Source: Trichoplax adhaerens (taxonomy: Eukaryota; Placozoa; Uniplacotomia; Trichoplacea; Trichoplacidae). From it: a stretch of DNA of 64,000 nt. The notes beneath the pieces were generated by a model. The model ran no database searches. It was not told the origin of the DNA and worked only from the letters and a program-made list of their open reading frames with translations. The stretch's first letter is position 1; every line of letters begins with the position of its first letter. Location of the stretch: contig NW_002060944.1 in NCBI RefSeq assembly GCF_000150275.1, positions 8,766,159 through 8,830,158 on the forward strand, given 5' to 3'. The translations under genes and the position numbers were made by a program. Shown here piece after piece: positions 12,301-23,500 of this stretch.

Positions 12301-15070
12301 AGAGAATTAAACAATAAAAAAAATAATTATACTGGTAAAATTAGAGTAAATTGAGAATATATAGCCTATTAGCGATACGATTACAAATATAATTATATCA
12401 CGATATAAAATAGCAGTGTCAATGATAAGACAAATAAATACGAGATATTATTACGATTATTTGTCTGCAGGAAAAAATCAATTTTTGAGAGAGTTTCAAG
12501 ATTAAGCTTTAAAATAACTTACCAGTTTGGCAATTTTCGCCGGAGTAACCCGCATAACAAAGACAAATTTGGGTCCCATTTATAGTTACACAAGCACCCT
12601 GTATACAAACTTTATCCGCACAGGTTTGAACTAGACCATTTTCAAAAAGTAGAGATGAATCATGCAATTTGATATTTTAATTCTAGAAGAGGATCTTGCT
12701 ACGAAAAATGATAGTTTTAACTAGTAAAATAATTATAGCCTCTTATAATGCTATAAATTGTTTTTTTATGTCTCTTTGTATAGAAAAAACATGAGTGATG
12801 CCTATACTTTTGGTTAGATATACATACTCGTGTAAGTTTAACCGATGATATAATTTTTTGTATCTTAAATTATCCAGTATTAAAGGTACTTTCCGGATGC
12901 TATTTGGTGGAATTTATTTGTAAATCAAATAACAATGTGATACACCCAATACTTTACTTTTAGTGAGAAATGTTCTTTTTAATACTATAGATTTAATTTT
13001 GTCTCTATCACCATTGCGCTATCTGAGAATACCGTAATCAATAGGAAGTTAGGCTAGCTAGCTAGTAGAAGTCCGATAATAAGCTGCCTTATGTTATGAA
13101 ATCACTTGAATATTTGCATATATTTTACAAAAGAGAATTAATTATTGGAAATAATTTGTAATTGTAGAATAGATTTAGTTGTTAAAAGTGGTTGAGATCA
13201 GCTGACAGTTACGAACTTAAATATATAAGTACACTAAATTTATTGTTAATTAAATAAGTCAGCTATAGTTATATGTATTACATCGATTAGAATAAAAAAA
13301 TTTAAGTAAAACGATCAGCTAGCTATGTTATTCAGCTCCTGTGATGAAATTTAACGAAGTAAATACTTGAAATATTAATGGAACTTACTTGTAGGTGAGA
13401 TATCAGCAGTTTTACGTCCTATTTCAGCGTATGTTAAAGAAGCGAACTGCAGTACCAACAGATAATGCAATAAATAAAAATTATTATTAGATTTTATTAA
13501 TAAATATTAATAGTTATGAGATTAATGCTTTTAACAGGAAGTATGGAAGAGTGTAGTAATACAATATTTTGCAATGATTCAATCGGTGTATTAGGAAATA
13601 ATCTTGTGCTAGATAGATTTGAGATTCTTTAAATTTGGTATGAGATATAAAATGCTAAATAAAGTAACTAATAAAAGTTCTACCTGTGATAGAATAAAAT
13701 AGCTTTTAAGATAATATATTAGAGTTAATATTCCAGATGGGCAAATGCGTAATACAAATTGTAAAACTAAATACTTAATTGGATTATTCTCAGACTAGGG
13801 AAGAATTTAAGCAAATCAAATTATACATAATGTAAAAATAGACTTTCGAGATGGCTAACGTAATTCGGGGAAATTCTTGAAATATCACTAACTTACGATT
13901 ATTAATAGTCTAGCATTTTAAGCTCTCACTTTTCGCACAATTCTTAGCTACTTGTGTTTACTGTAAGCTACACTCTGTAATTTGCTATAGATATCAATTA
14001 GAGACTGTGGCCAGTGATGTTGTGATCATGTGCTAAACTTATACATGTACATGTTAAGTCTTTAATCAATATGGTGATGCAATCTATCACATAGATCTTT
14101 GTAAAGAAGATACCTTTTACTTTATGAACTCGACCTTATATACCGGCTCATCTATAGTTTATATTGTACTGTTGAGTTGATAAAGTGTCTTCTCAAAAGT
14201 TCAACAAGACTACAGTTTCTTATAAACTTCACTTTATTACGTAATATTAGGTTCGTCTTACAAATACTAAGTTCTATCTAACTGTAATCAGACTATCTCT
14301 GGACTATCTGAATTACCACGGCAATATTCAAAATTTATAAGTAATTACTTACACAAACATTTTTTTCAAACACAATCATATCGTATCAATTAGGCTACAA
14401 GTTCATATTTAAATTTACTATCGCGCTATCAATTCATAATTCACGCTTCTAATTAAAGCGTCACAACACAAATCTCGCAGAACTTACCTGCTTGAAGCAA
14501 TCTATTATCATCTCAGAATCGTAACGTAGGCATCTCAATACAATTACTACAACACATAATGTAAAACTTTTCCACATTAGACACTTATGCAATCTTACAA
14601 TCTAGAGTACAATTTATCTATATTCATATTATCCCATGATCTTAGTCTTAAGCTTATTAGGGGCTTCACTACAAGTTAAATACTCATATACCAGATATTT
14701 ACGTTTGCCTGCACGTGCGGAATATACCATATCACATTATTAATTGCAATCATTTGGCAATCGCAATACTGTACTATAGCGCAATGAATATTTCAACAGC
14801 AATATGTGAAACATGCCTTGCAAAAAATTTAAATTTCTACAGATATAACATTAGGATGATTTAACTAAGAAAAAGATTATTGTAGGAAAAGTACGATGAA
14901 TAGATTCGAATATTGTAAAACATTTTCATTCCAATTCATGTATTAATTCCATTAGTAAAAATTTTATTGCGTTCGCACATTATTATTGGTATATGTCAGT
15001 TAAAAATACAGTAAATTTTATTCATTAAACTAACCGTAAATAGCAGTAAAATTTTACTGACGTACATCAT
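94..15070 (-). CDS. Gene A: giant SRCR/EGF receptor, 5' part (27 exons, runs off left edge)
   Basis: Multi-exon gene read right to left. Exon 1 (15035..15070) and exon 2 (13389..13446) join in phase 0 to give a signal peptide [19 protein letters not shown]. Six EGF exons follow (12630 down to 10530), then alternating SRCR and EGF exons down to 94. I chained 27 exons (5341 nt, about 1780 codons). Every one is flanked by AG acceptor and GT donor, and every junction after exon 2 is phase 1. Ten SRCR domains lie in the window, the last incomplete at the left edge. Gene B (20341..44562) has the same domain order with many identical exon lengths (36, 58, 153, 129, 117, 249, 330, 333, 324 nt), so the missing 3' part is expected to carry Ig/EGF units, a transmembrane helix and a short tail. 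SRCR and EGF modules bind proteins or glycans on cell surfaces. The ligand is unknown. No stop or frameshift was seen in any exon. Confidence 0.85.
459..569 (-). CDS. Gene A exon 26: EGF-like module
   Basis: Exon of 111 nt beginning [10 protein letters not shown] and containing [13 protein letters not shown], with six EGF cysteines. The E-I-x-C start and Y-x-C-x-C core partly resemble calcium-binding EGF. The counterpart in gene B is 29826..29936, also 111 nt. Confidence 0.8.
1151..1270 (-). CDS. Gene A exon 25: EGF-like module
   Basis: Exon of 120 nt with [14 protein letters not shown] and [10 protein letters not shown], giving six cysteines in EGF spacing. Counterpart in gene B: 30532..30651 (120 nt). 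The intron between this exon and exon 24 is about 0.8 kb and shows no other coding signal. Confidence 0.8.
2087..2392 (-). CDS. Gene A exon 24: SRCR domain
   Basis: Exon of 306 nt. Motifs in order: [40 protein letters not shown] and a C-terminal LEC; phase 1 both sides. The gene B counterpart (30810..31124) carries an extra adjacent Cys-Cys pair after CKQLGF that is absent here. Confidence 0.85.
2596..2706 (-). CDS. Gene A exon 23: EGF-like module
   Basis: Exon of 111 nt with [12 protein letters not shown] and [12 protein letters not shown], a typical EGF cysteine pattern. Gene B counterpart: 31206..31316 (111 nt). Confidence 0.85.
2895..3218 (-). CDS. Gene A exon 22: SRCR domain
   Basis: Exon of 324 nt: GDIRL start, [22 protein letters not shown] (Gly of CRQLG replaced by Asn), [17 protein letters not shown] end. 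Gene B counterpart 31523..31846 is the same length and shares the unusual QLNLTFS stretch. Confidence 0.85.
3318..3437 (-). CDS. Gene A exon 21: EGF-like module
   Basis: Exon of 120 nt with [14 protein letters not shown] and [12 protein letters not shown]. Phase 1 at both ends. Gene B counterpart 31952..32071 (120 nt). Confidence 0.8.
3604..3933 (-). CDS. Gene A exon 20: SRCR domain
   Basis: Exon of 330 nt: [35 protein letters not shown]. It has the six conserved SRCR cysteines. Gene B counterpart 32245..32574 (330 nt). Confidence 0.85.
4616..4858 (-). CDS. Gene A exon 19: two EGF-like modules in one exon
   Basis: Exon of 243 nt. First module: [14 protein letters not shown] ... [12 protein letters not shown]. 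Second: [12 protein letters not shown] ... [12 protein letters not shown]. Gene B counterpart 32930..33187 is 258 nt. The adjoining intron toward exon 20 (about 0.7 kb) shows nothing else. Confidence 0.85.
4929..5234 (-). CDS. Gene A exon 18: SRCR domain with extra Cys-Cys pair
   Basis: Exon of 306 nt: [39 protein letters not shown]. The acceptor at 5235 was chosen because it keeps phase 1; the nearby AG at 5240 would not. Gene B counterpart 33271..33600 is 24 nt longer at its 5' end. Confidence 0.8.
5699..5833 (-). CDS. Gene A exon 17: EGF-like module
   Basis: Exon of 135 nt: [18 protein letters not shown] ... [12 protein letters not shown]. Gene B counterpart 34007..34138 (132 nt). The first loop is longer than in canonical EGF. 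Confidence 0.75.
5951..6283 (-). CDS. Gene A exon 16: SRCR domain
   Basis: Exon of 333 nt: [33 protein letters not shown]. It lies directly next to the preceding SRCR exon with no EGF between. Gene B has the same doublet (34243..34575, also 333 nt). Confidence 0.85.
6361..6687 (-). CDS. Gene A exon 15: SRCR domain
   Basis: Exon of 327 nt: [37 protein letters not shown]. Only 77 nt separate it from exon 16. Gene B counterpart 34686..35003 (318 nt). Confidence 0.85.
6986..7105 (-). CDS. Gene A exon 14: EGF-like module
   Basis: Exon of 120 nt: [12 protein letters not shown] ... [14 protein letters not shown]. Gene B counterpart 35280..35399 (120 nt). Confidence 0.85.
7221..7550 (-). CDS. Gene A exon 13: SRCR domain
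   Basis: Exon of 330 nt: [34 protein letters not shown]. Donor is GTATTT. Gene B counterpart 35499..35828 (330 nt). Confidence 0.85.
7719..7967 (-). CDS. Gene A exon 12: two EGF-like modules in one exon
   Basis: Exon of 249 nt: [12 protein letters not shown] ... [12 protein letters not shown], then [12 protein letters not shown] ... [12 protein letters not shown]. Gene B counterpart 36024..36272 (249 nt). Confidence 0.85.
8062..8403 (-). CDS. Gene A exon 11: SRCR domain with extra Cys-Cys pair
   Basis: Exon of 342 nt: [40 protein letters not shown]. Gene B counterpart 36525..36869 (345 nt) has the same RSYCCD insertion. Confidence 0.85.
8566..8706 (-). CDS. Gene A exon 10: EGF-like module
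   Basis: Exon of 141 nt: [18 protein letters not shown] ... [12 protein letters not shown]. The acceptor at 8707 is preferred over the AG 16 nt downstream because only it is in phase. Gene B counterpart 37253..37387 (135 nt). Confidence 0.75.
9118..9190. repeat. Short tandem repeat, 20-bp unit
   Basis: Three near-identical copies of a unit like TAGTCAATTCGCGAAATGCC plus one truncated copy, within the intron between exons 9 and 10 of gene A. A degenerate further copy lies near 9214-9234. Confidence 0.85.
9307..9400. repeat. GC-rich palindromic repeat island
   Basis: Local G+C-rich patch in an A+T-rich intron. It is built of repeated GCCGGG / CCCGGC and ATTCCCGG / CCGGGAAT words in both orientations, so it can fold on itself. 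No coding signal. Probably a small non-autonomous mobile element remnant, but family unknown. Confidence 0.6.
9526..9861 (-). CDS. Gene A exon 9: SRCR domain (first of the array)
   Basis: Exon of 336 nt: GDVRL start, [31 protein letters not shown] end. Gene B counterpart 37753..38079 (327 nt). Confidence 0.85.
10530..12630 (-). CDS. Gene A exons 3-8: N-terminal string of six EGF-like modules
   Basis: Exons, in translation order: 12523..12630 ([11 protein letters not shown] ... [12 protein letters not shown]), 12125..12277 ([13 protein letters not shown] ... CSCPKG), 11784..11912 ([11 protein letters not shown] ... [12 protein letters not shown]), 11276..11398 (NPCQNGGTC ... [12 protein letters not shown]), 11009..11125 (NPCRNNGTC ... 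[12 protein letters not shown]), 10530..10640 (NPCMNRGIC ... [12 protein letters not shown]). All are phase 1 at both ends and thus freely duplicable. Gene B has the same set plus one more EGF exon. About 0.7 kb between 9861 and 10530 is intron with nothing recognised. Confidence 0.85.
13389..15070 (-). CDS. Gene A exons 1-2: signal peptide split by a long intron
   Basis: Exon 1 (15035..15070) starts at an ATG-ATG pair and encodes 12 residues, [12 protein letters not shown]. Its donor is GTTAGT. Exon 2 (13389..13446, 58 nt) follows a CTGCAG acceptor and continues FASLTYA then EIGRK, leaving in phase 1. The joined sequence is a convincing secretion signal. The 36-nt and 58-nt lengths are identical in gene B, which supports both exon calls. 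The 1.6-kb intron (13447..15034) and the 0.76-kb intron (12631..13388) show nothing else. Confidence 0.8.
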
Positions 15071-18000
15071 CTTGAAAGTTGCCCAGCTTTTAAGTTTTCC
15101 AGGTATTATTGATGTTGAACAGGTAGTTTAGAGACTTTCAACAAGTATTGAGTTTATTGTGCTAGATAAATAGTATATCAATATCCGTACAATAGTGTAG
15201 CTGAATCAGTTTCAGTAATTTCTTGAATTTGCCTACTCAATAAAGCTTTAACTAAGCACGTAACAATTCATAGCAACAATGACAATAAAATAATTACAAA
15301 GTGTGGGGATGATCTCATGACGATAGGTTCAATTATACTAGTCTTGTGTTAGTGTCATTATTCTAAATATTTTTAAGTTCCAGTCTTGCAGTATTTTTAA
15401 TTAAGAATCGTAATTATCATATTACTGTTGATCGTCCCGTCCGACGTTGGTATCATTTTAGTTAGATGATTTCAAGTTGCTATATTGGATAACTTTATAA
15501 TCAGTTTAGCGATGGTTGTACTTATTAACATTGAATTATGCTTCTATTTTGCTTAATTTTTCCTACTATAACCTGATTGAAAAGTTGAGTAAATTACTTC
15601 ATGTAGTATGCTACTATTAATATCGTTATCTTAATTTATAAATCTAATTGTTTATAGTACAAAAATTTATAATATCTACTCTTATAATAGCGGATCTTGG
15701 AGACAGGAATAACGTAATTTATTATGGTACTGGCGACTGAAAGCCACAATATCGTTCGCTGCTCAAGTTGTGTACTTAAGATTAGAATGTTTCCTTGTGA
15801 ACATTTGGAAAATTTACAGTTATAACATCCCTCTTTAAAATCAAATGTCACCGTACGGCATATACTTGAGATTTGTGCTTAACAAGAAAATATACATGCT
15901 TTCATCGCATTAGTTAAGCGTATATTTAGAGAAATAGCTATTTAATTGATTTTCACGAAAATCCGAATGGTACTGAATGGTACCTGAATGGTGTCACAGT
16001 GTACTACTTTTCTATGGATGTTTTAATCTCATAGGTTTTTTTTAAACAGTTACGCGATATTAGTCCAAAAGCGGTATTCCTCTTACAGCTCAGCTGATAT
16101 ATTTATCGATCTTTACTAGAGCTTATTCGATTGCCTATTTTATTCTGAGTTATGCTAATTATTCAGTTTTTCATGCGACTATACGCTCTCAGCTACTCTT
16201 GAGTCAAATTTCCAGTAATTGAATAATTTTACTATCTTCTTGAGTATGCATTCCCTGCGATTACAGGTACGGTAGCATTAATGTAGAAAAGTAAATTGCC
16301 ACAAAATTAAATTAGCAAATTGCCAGGAATAAATGTTTAAATTATGAACTTAATTTAGAAAGTGAATAAATCATTTTATTCCATCATATCACAATTTTTG
16401 AGCAGTTTTGCTTCTAAAAGATTATTAATTAATGTCTCTAATAGTATTGTATATTTATCAACTCAATTATCAACGCTAGAATTATTTTTGTCTTTGTTCT
16501 TAACTCTGTATGGGTAAGTCATGTTCAGTAGGGTATACTTTATGGCATAATCGGTAAATGAATAAAACAATTGGGAATAATTACGTATATCACATCACGA
16601 AATGTGATAGTTACTACAGTTGAAACGGCGATAAATTGACATGACACCAAAATCTATTAATTTTATCATGTAAGTATTGAGAATGGATAAGGTAATTGGA
16701 ATATCGCATGATCTTTGCATTATTTGTTTGATTATAGATTAGCTTAATAAACAAGTGTTATTATTAGTCAAAGTAAATGAAATAAAATTAATCTCAGTAT
16801 CTGGAGTATATATTTGTAAAGAAGACGACGTATTGCCTAGTGCCGTACTGCCATAATCGTTTGCAGTCTATTACTTCCTTGCTTTTCTCAATGACTGAAT
16901 ATATTATGTCGAATTTATAACACTATTGATTGGCTTGGTTGAATATAAGCAATCAAGTTAAGTACTGATATGGAAGAAAAGTTAATTCCTTGATGAATCA
17001 GATTTCCGCTTAACTGAATTTAAGTACGTTCTATTCGTTACAAATGGCTGAATAAATGTACTAAATGAGGCGCAAATGAGTGCAAACAGTTTATGCGAGC
17101 AGTAGTAGCTTAACTACAAATATAAAATAAGGTAAACATGATAAAAATGGCTCAATACGTACTAGTACATAAGAAAAAAATTAACCTCTATTAGATGTTT
17201 AAGTTACATAAAAATTATAAGTAAATTAAGATATATGAAATACAAAGATCCTATTATCGGCAATGAAGTAGTTCATAAGCGCGTATACAAATTGAATATC
17301 CTCTACTTACGATATGAATTTCTATTCTTTTCGAAAGACACAATATATTTTATCTCTTACCAATAGAGAAGATCACCTTGTCAATATCGACCTACGTATC
17401 ATACTGTACTTTCATTCATATCTTTTTATTCTAGCTTAAAACTATGAAATTGATTATCCAATCGTGCTTTGCTCTTTTTAAGCATGGTAAGAATATTGCG
17501 TAACGATCATCTTCAGATACAAAGTCCATTTATTAAGAACAAGAGTACACTTTCCCAATTAAGTAACTGAATTTACCATTAATTCTGCAATACAACTTCA
17601 GTCGGCACGAACCTCTCGTGATTTACGTCTCAAAGTTCATTAATATTGACTACTGGGATAATGCTAACAAAATAATAAATATTCTTGCCCATTATACCTA
17701 ATTAATAATTAATAATAGGTGTGATATTACAGTATAGTCAGCCAATTTACGATTTGAGTCATCGCTCTCATTTTACTCAACCACGATAATATGATATAGC
17801 ATTAACTGGGACCATTTGCACCAATCCCGCTGTGTGCACCAATTCCGCAGTGTGTATCATGCCCGTTATTCTTCATAATAAAATGTGTAATGTGTAGTAA
17901 AATGGCCTAATCATAACATAATGTTATAAAATCTTAGTCAGTAAGCATAATGCCTAGTCATTTTGGATAATATTTGTATTTTAATGACAGTAAGCTAATC

Positions 18001-18100
18001 GACTTAGGGTAGAATCTAGGATAGAATCTAGGGTATAACAACTTTATTACTAAAAGTATTCAAATAATTTATTTATCTGTTGAGGTTAATTTTGCTTTAC
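15071..18100. other. Intergenic region upstream of gene A
   Basis: About 3 kb of A+T-rich DNA with no convincing exon on either strand. Small repeats: three GAATGGTAC-like copies at about 15965-15993, a doubled ACCAATCCCGC/ACCAATTCCGC motif at about 17818-17866, and a doubled TAGAATCTAGG at about 18010-18035. The gene A promoter should lie near 15.1-15.4 kb, but I could not identify an element with confidence. Confidence 0.6.
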
Positions 18101-19080
18101 ATGCATTATAATTTCTAACTGTACAATGCTAGAATCGAAAAAGTAAAAGGGTAATATTTGATTTTACTCAGGAATGCTAACTAAGGCTTTGGATAGTAAG
18201 ATGTGAAGAATTTTATGATTTTTTATTAGATATAAACTGAATTTAACAGATCTCGATATCGACGCAGTTTCTCGACAGTATTAGATAACACATTAGAGGC
18301 AAATAATTTTGAATTACACAATGAAGTACATCCATAATTTTAACTTACATGCAGAATGAGGCAATTCTTACCAATATAGATACTATGCTCATTTTGTACT
18401 TAATGTAAGAAAGTTAAAGGAATTTGCTACGGCTCTCCTAGTTATTTGGGTCTGTCAAAATGGCGAAAAAAACGTCAATTTATTTTGCATCCACATTTCT
18501 AGTTATAATCTAAAGCGAGTTCATTTTAAAGAGTTACAATTTAACGATTAGCCGAAAAGTATTTTTATATTTGACTTGAGAATACTAATTTTATGGAGCA
18601 ATTTTCCTGCAGAAAAGCATTTATAGTTCAAATCAGTTTCGGGATCGTTTCTAAGATCACATCAGACGGCTTTAGATGTTTATTTAGAATTTACCTAATT
18701 TAAAAATTGGCCTCTTAATAGTAACGAACTTCATCCATACAATATTCATAAGACAAAATCAGTTAATTTGGATTCAAGTAGCAGTCTATAATTCTTATTA
18801 GCTCTGTTTCTCAATTAGTATGTGGGTAAAATTATAGCCAAATCATTGTAAGTTTGAAAGGTATTTGGATAACTTTTCTTTCTCAAGAAGAGGTGTGGTA
18901 CGACGATGATTAGGTTAGCAACTGCGTATTTAATTCTGACTGTAATTCTAACTAATTAGCAGTTAAAACCAGAACAAAATAATATGTAATTCAATGGAAA
19001 TCTCTATCAATTTAACGGCTGCAAAATATTTCATCGCTGTAAATATGCACTGAAAAGTAAGATAAATCGTTAGTGATGAG
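18100..19080 (-). pseudogene. Relic of a receptor 3' end (TM, tail, 3' flank) duplicated from gene B family
   Basis: Aligns by eye, in order and orientation, with 19.85-20.95 kb, the 3' end of gene B. 18870-18960 matches the transmembrane exon and still reads LIIVVPHLFLRKK, but the 5' part has charged residues and a stop, and the GGGTAA donor is lost. About 18690-18715 matches the 17-nt exon. 18575-18640 matches the last intron and tail region, but the NPVY/stop segment is deleted. The flank 18170-18400 matches the gene B 3' flank. Weak similarity continues over the last EGF half-exon (19030-19075). No coding capacity remains. Confidence 0.7.
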
Positions 19081-20340
19081 AGCATTGTCAATGTTACTGT
19101 CTCGATTTTTGAAAGTCGCTAAACGTACCTATGTTTTTCTATAATGATTCCTTTAAATCATTCTGATCTTAACGAGATTTAATGCATTTAACTGCGTCAT
19201 AGTATCGAACTATCGATTAATAAAAATTTTCACATTTTATTTCTATTTTGGCTAACGTAGAAATCCAAAACCCTAATTATAGAATACGTATTAGAATTGA
19301 GGTAGAAATAGTGAAAAATCAATACAAATTTGAGTTAAAAATGACCATGTAGATTGTCCTAACTAATAAAATTGAAGCAGTTTATATCTGGTAGTGTCCA
19401 GACTGAGATTGAAATTTAAAACTATAAGAATATTCATGCAGGTTTGTAGAGAGACACCGAAAAAGAAGTGAACATTCATTTTTTAATCGTAAACCATAAA
19501 AATAATTGCATGTAAGGTATCATTTAATACGCTTCTTAATGCGATCTCAAGTTCTATTAGTTATATTAATGATGATTTATATCCATAGTTCTATTTCAGT
19601 TAAATTTTCGTAATAGAATAGTTGCTGCTGCACCTATTATAATTAATAGAGAATAATTTTATGTGTGGTCGAGGCTATCAATGAACTGATAATTTTAATT
19701 TCAATAGCTATGGCTGATGAATAAGAGCCCCTTGATCTGTCTAGCCGTGCACGTATATCGTTTGTTGGCTGCAAGCTAATCAGTTACAACAGCTACTATT
19801 ACTTGAACTATTTATTCATCTTATTCATCCATTGCTGTTAATTTTGTTATGCCTTTCTCATGGATTCAATTTGGTTAAAGTCAAAAATTAGCGCAGCAAA
19901 AAGTAATTGTCATTACTCAGGGAATAATAAGGCTTTTATTAGTAATACTCGTATAAGATGAATTTTAATGAGTCTTCAGTAGGAATAGACTAAATTTTAC
20001 AGATCGTGTTGCCAATACAATCTTTAGAACTACTGTATTCGATAATATATCAATGAACAATATTTAATTACACAATAAGCCACGCCAATGACTTTAACTT
20101 TCACACAGAGCTAAAACATTCTTACAAATATTCTTTGCTATGCTAATGTTATACTTGAGGTAAGGAAATTGGAGGAATTTACTACATCTTTCCTTAGTTA
20201 TTCAGAACTATCAAGGTAGCGATGGAGATATACAACTTTTTGCACTCACATTTCTGGTCATGGACTAATGCTAATTCATTTTATATCGTAAAAATTTTAA
20301 AATTAGCTAACTATTATAATAAATGGACTAAAGAGTGTCT
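19081..20340. other. 3' flank of gene B
   Basis: Downstream of the gene B stop on its strand; no other gene seen. Roughly 19.85-20.34 kb is the partner of the relic at 18.1-18.55 kb. A minus-strand AATAAA (plus TTTATT at about 19935-19940) lies some 400 nt beyond the stop and could be the poly(A) signal. This is a weak call. Confidence 0.4.
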
Positions 20341-20557
20341 TTAGAGATCATCGTCTTCTCCGCGATAGACAGGATTGTCTAGTTCTTCTGATTTAGACTT
20401 CAGAATACTTTTATTCTGAGATCTTTGTCCTAGAGAAAAGCATTTATACTTAAAATTAGTTTGGGGATAGCTTCAAAGATCATATTAGATGACCTTAAAA
20501 AGATGTGTAACATCTTTTGATATAGTTACTTGGATCTTACCGAATTTCAGACTTTGC
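20341..20557 (-). CDS. Gene B exons 54-55: 17-nt microexon and cytoplasmic tail
   Basis: Exon 54 (20541..20557) is only 17 nt: acceptor AACAG, five codons QSLKF, donor GTAAGA. It changes phase from 2 to 1. Exon 55 (20341..20429) begins after CTCTAG and encodes the tail with [20 protein letters not shown] and stop. Genes C and D have a 50-nt version of exon 54 with the shared core (K)xLSFG, which supports the microexon. Confidence 0.75.
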
Positions 20558-23500
20558 CTGTTAATTTTAACGCCTTCGATCATACTGAAAATTTATGTAA
20601 GAATTAATTATTTTAAATTTAAGCGGTACTTTGTAACACTTATTAATAATATAATAAATAATTTCGTATTTCATTTCTCGAGTAGAAAATGCAACTGATT
20701 AACTTTAAGTTGAAAAAAACTTTTTTTCAAAATTACCCTTTCTTTCTTAAGAAAATGTATGCTACAACAACGATTAGGATTACAACTACGCTTCCAATTG
20801 CAATTCCAACATAAGTACCAGCTAAAATCCAAAAACAGAACAAGATAAGACGTACTTCAAAAGAAATTTCTATCAATTTAAGAGATTGCCATAAATTTTA
20901 CCGTTTTGTGTAGTCGCACTTTGACAGTTATCCCCGCCAAACCCTCCAGCACAGCTGCAATTTGATTTTTTATCATAGTAATCAGTCATAAGTATAAATC
21001 AGCTTCATTATTGTAAATCAAGTGACTTATCAATAGTTCATTTATGTCGTATATTGTGATAACTAATTACCTGCAAATAGGTCTATTATTATTCATGCTG
21101 CATTGGCCATTATTGCTGCAATATCCTTGTGAGCATACAAAACCTGCAATCATAAATCATCAATCTTACGTTTAGACAGGAACTTTATTTAATTTGGAAT
21201 TGTTCTGTAGCTTTCATCCATTACTTTATTTCTACGTACTTATATTATATAATTGTGTTTCTATAAGTTGGATATTAGTTGCATTAAAAAAGCGGCATGA
21301 ATACGCTCCGTTATCGCCGATCGATAGTGGACTAAACACTAAATAAGACGTAATTACGGATTTTTGATCGCTAACTACTTGAATAATTTCGGTAGTATTT
21401 CCAGCTGTAATAGGAACTTTATTTTTAGTCCAAGTGATAGACGGCAAGGGACGTCCGTTAGCTTGACATCGGAGACTAGAGTATGATCCAACCATAAATA
21501 TACTAGTATTTGAGGTAATGGATACCATCGAAATTGGGAATGCTAAAAATTGAAGCATAAATTAAAGGATTTATATCATTCATTAATAATGTGGCTTCAA
21601 AAATCATACAATTGAATGAAATCTTTAACTTACGTGATAGCTGATTCTCGCAGTTGGTTCCAGTATAGAGTGGGTCACAACTAAGAATAACAATAACAGA
21701 TTGTCAGTTTTTATGCAACTTGTCTATAAAGGTATACATGCCCAAGTTTGACGGCTTACGTTTTAAAATCAACTATTGCTATTAAGCTGATAATTTTAAT
21801 AGTACATCAATATATCAGCACTATTACACCAACATACTGTATATTGTATAGTTAGCGTTTTACCTGCATACTGGCCCAGAACTTCCTGAAGTACATTGGC
21901 CTTGCGAATTACAAAAGGCCGGCGAACATGCAAACTCTGTAAGTGTAGTTGTTAAATTATAATAGCAGAATGAATCGACTTTATTCGTTGTTAAATCTAA
22001 AATTATAACTTTTCTTCGATCGTATAACGTCAAAATCAAGTTAACATCATATGAATAGCTTAAGTTTTGTGAAATCAGATATAGAAAGCAAATCAAAACT
22101 TACGGATCGTAGCCACTGCAATTTCTACTGTGTCAGTGTTACCGCCAGTATTATTATTACCGATGACTCGGCATCGGTAACTACCAGCATCACTTGGTAC
22201 AACTTTTGAAATTACCAGGTTCATAATAGATTTTTGGTTAGAGTTTAAAGGTGATAAAAAGGTTGTGAGACGACCTCCAATCGAGATTTGATTGCCGTTA
22301 TGTAACCATACAAATCTTGGCCTTGGTCGAGCTGTTGCTTCGCACTGTAATCCTATGGTCGTTCCAACATAGTATCGTGTAACATTTGATTTCCCAGTAA
22401 CGATACTGATAGGTAGATCTATAAAATTAGCAAATGATAGCAATTAGCTATTACATATTTATAATAAAACCTTTTACTTGTATAACTAATTCTTTACCGT
22501 AGACATTATTTTAGTACATGTAGTGAAGTATGAGGAAAACACTATAGTATTATACACGTGTGCAAGTGGAGGGTGCTGAGATTGTATTTTTCTCATACTA
22601 AATAGTAGTAGACCATAGTTTTATGTATCTAGAAACCTGCTATTATTTCATAGCTAAATTGTTTAGGCTAGCTTTGGATATGGAAAGCAGTAATATATAA
22701 CTCCCATACAGTCTTAGCTGATACTTATATATCAAATATACCACCAAAGTGGATAATGAAAAGCAAAAGTAAACTGAATCTCGTTACATGATTTAACAAT
22801 TTAAATTTTATAAAAGATTATTACTATTCCGTTCAACAGTTAAAGAAATCATAATATGTAAGTTTAAACTCTTTAACCAGAATTTATCAAATATAAGTAT
22901 AATTACAGTAAGATTGGGAGTTAAATCAAAATACAATATAGCTTACTTGGCAATACTGTCTGGCATTGGTTTCCAATGACTCCAAAATTGCAGCTTCAGT
23001 AGATAAAATGAAAATTGAACATCAATTCCGATGTTGGATTACAACCTTAAAGTTATTTGCTACGAGTTTTTGTATGATGATACGGAAACTGTCGGATTAA
23101 TTAATTAGAATTGAGATATGTATCTACGGTACCTGCATTGCAGCGAATCACTACCGGTGACTGTACTGCATATTCCATTATTATTGCAGAATCCTGTAGA
23201 ACATGACATTCCTATTTGCAGCAAAATTGAGTTAATGTATCAATATTTTAGAAAAAGAAAACCGCTTATTTACGTACAAGAAATTCGTAATCATTTATTT
23301 AGTGAAATATTTTGTCTAGTACTGATCTAGCATTTATAATTTTGAAATAGCAGTAAAATATAGCTTGAATGTGATCAAGGCTATAAACTTATTTTGATAA
23401 TTTGATACATATTAAAACTTACTTATGGAAACAATGGAGCTTTGAGCTGTTGCTCCGGTTTGATTATATTTCGCGGTACATCTAAAATCACCGTTGTTGC

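Noticed and set aside
18870-18960. A functional alternative TM exon for gene B
   Set aside because: Its 5' part has an in-frame stop and charged residues, and its donor is lost; it lies beyond the gene B stop and is better explained as a relic.
20410-20429. Splicing of gene B TM exon directly to the AAAAG acceptor inside the tail exon
   Set aside because: It is phase-compatible but uses a poor acceptor. The route through the 17-nt exon and the CTCTAG acceptor matches the exon structure of genes C and D.
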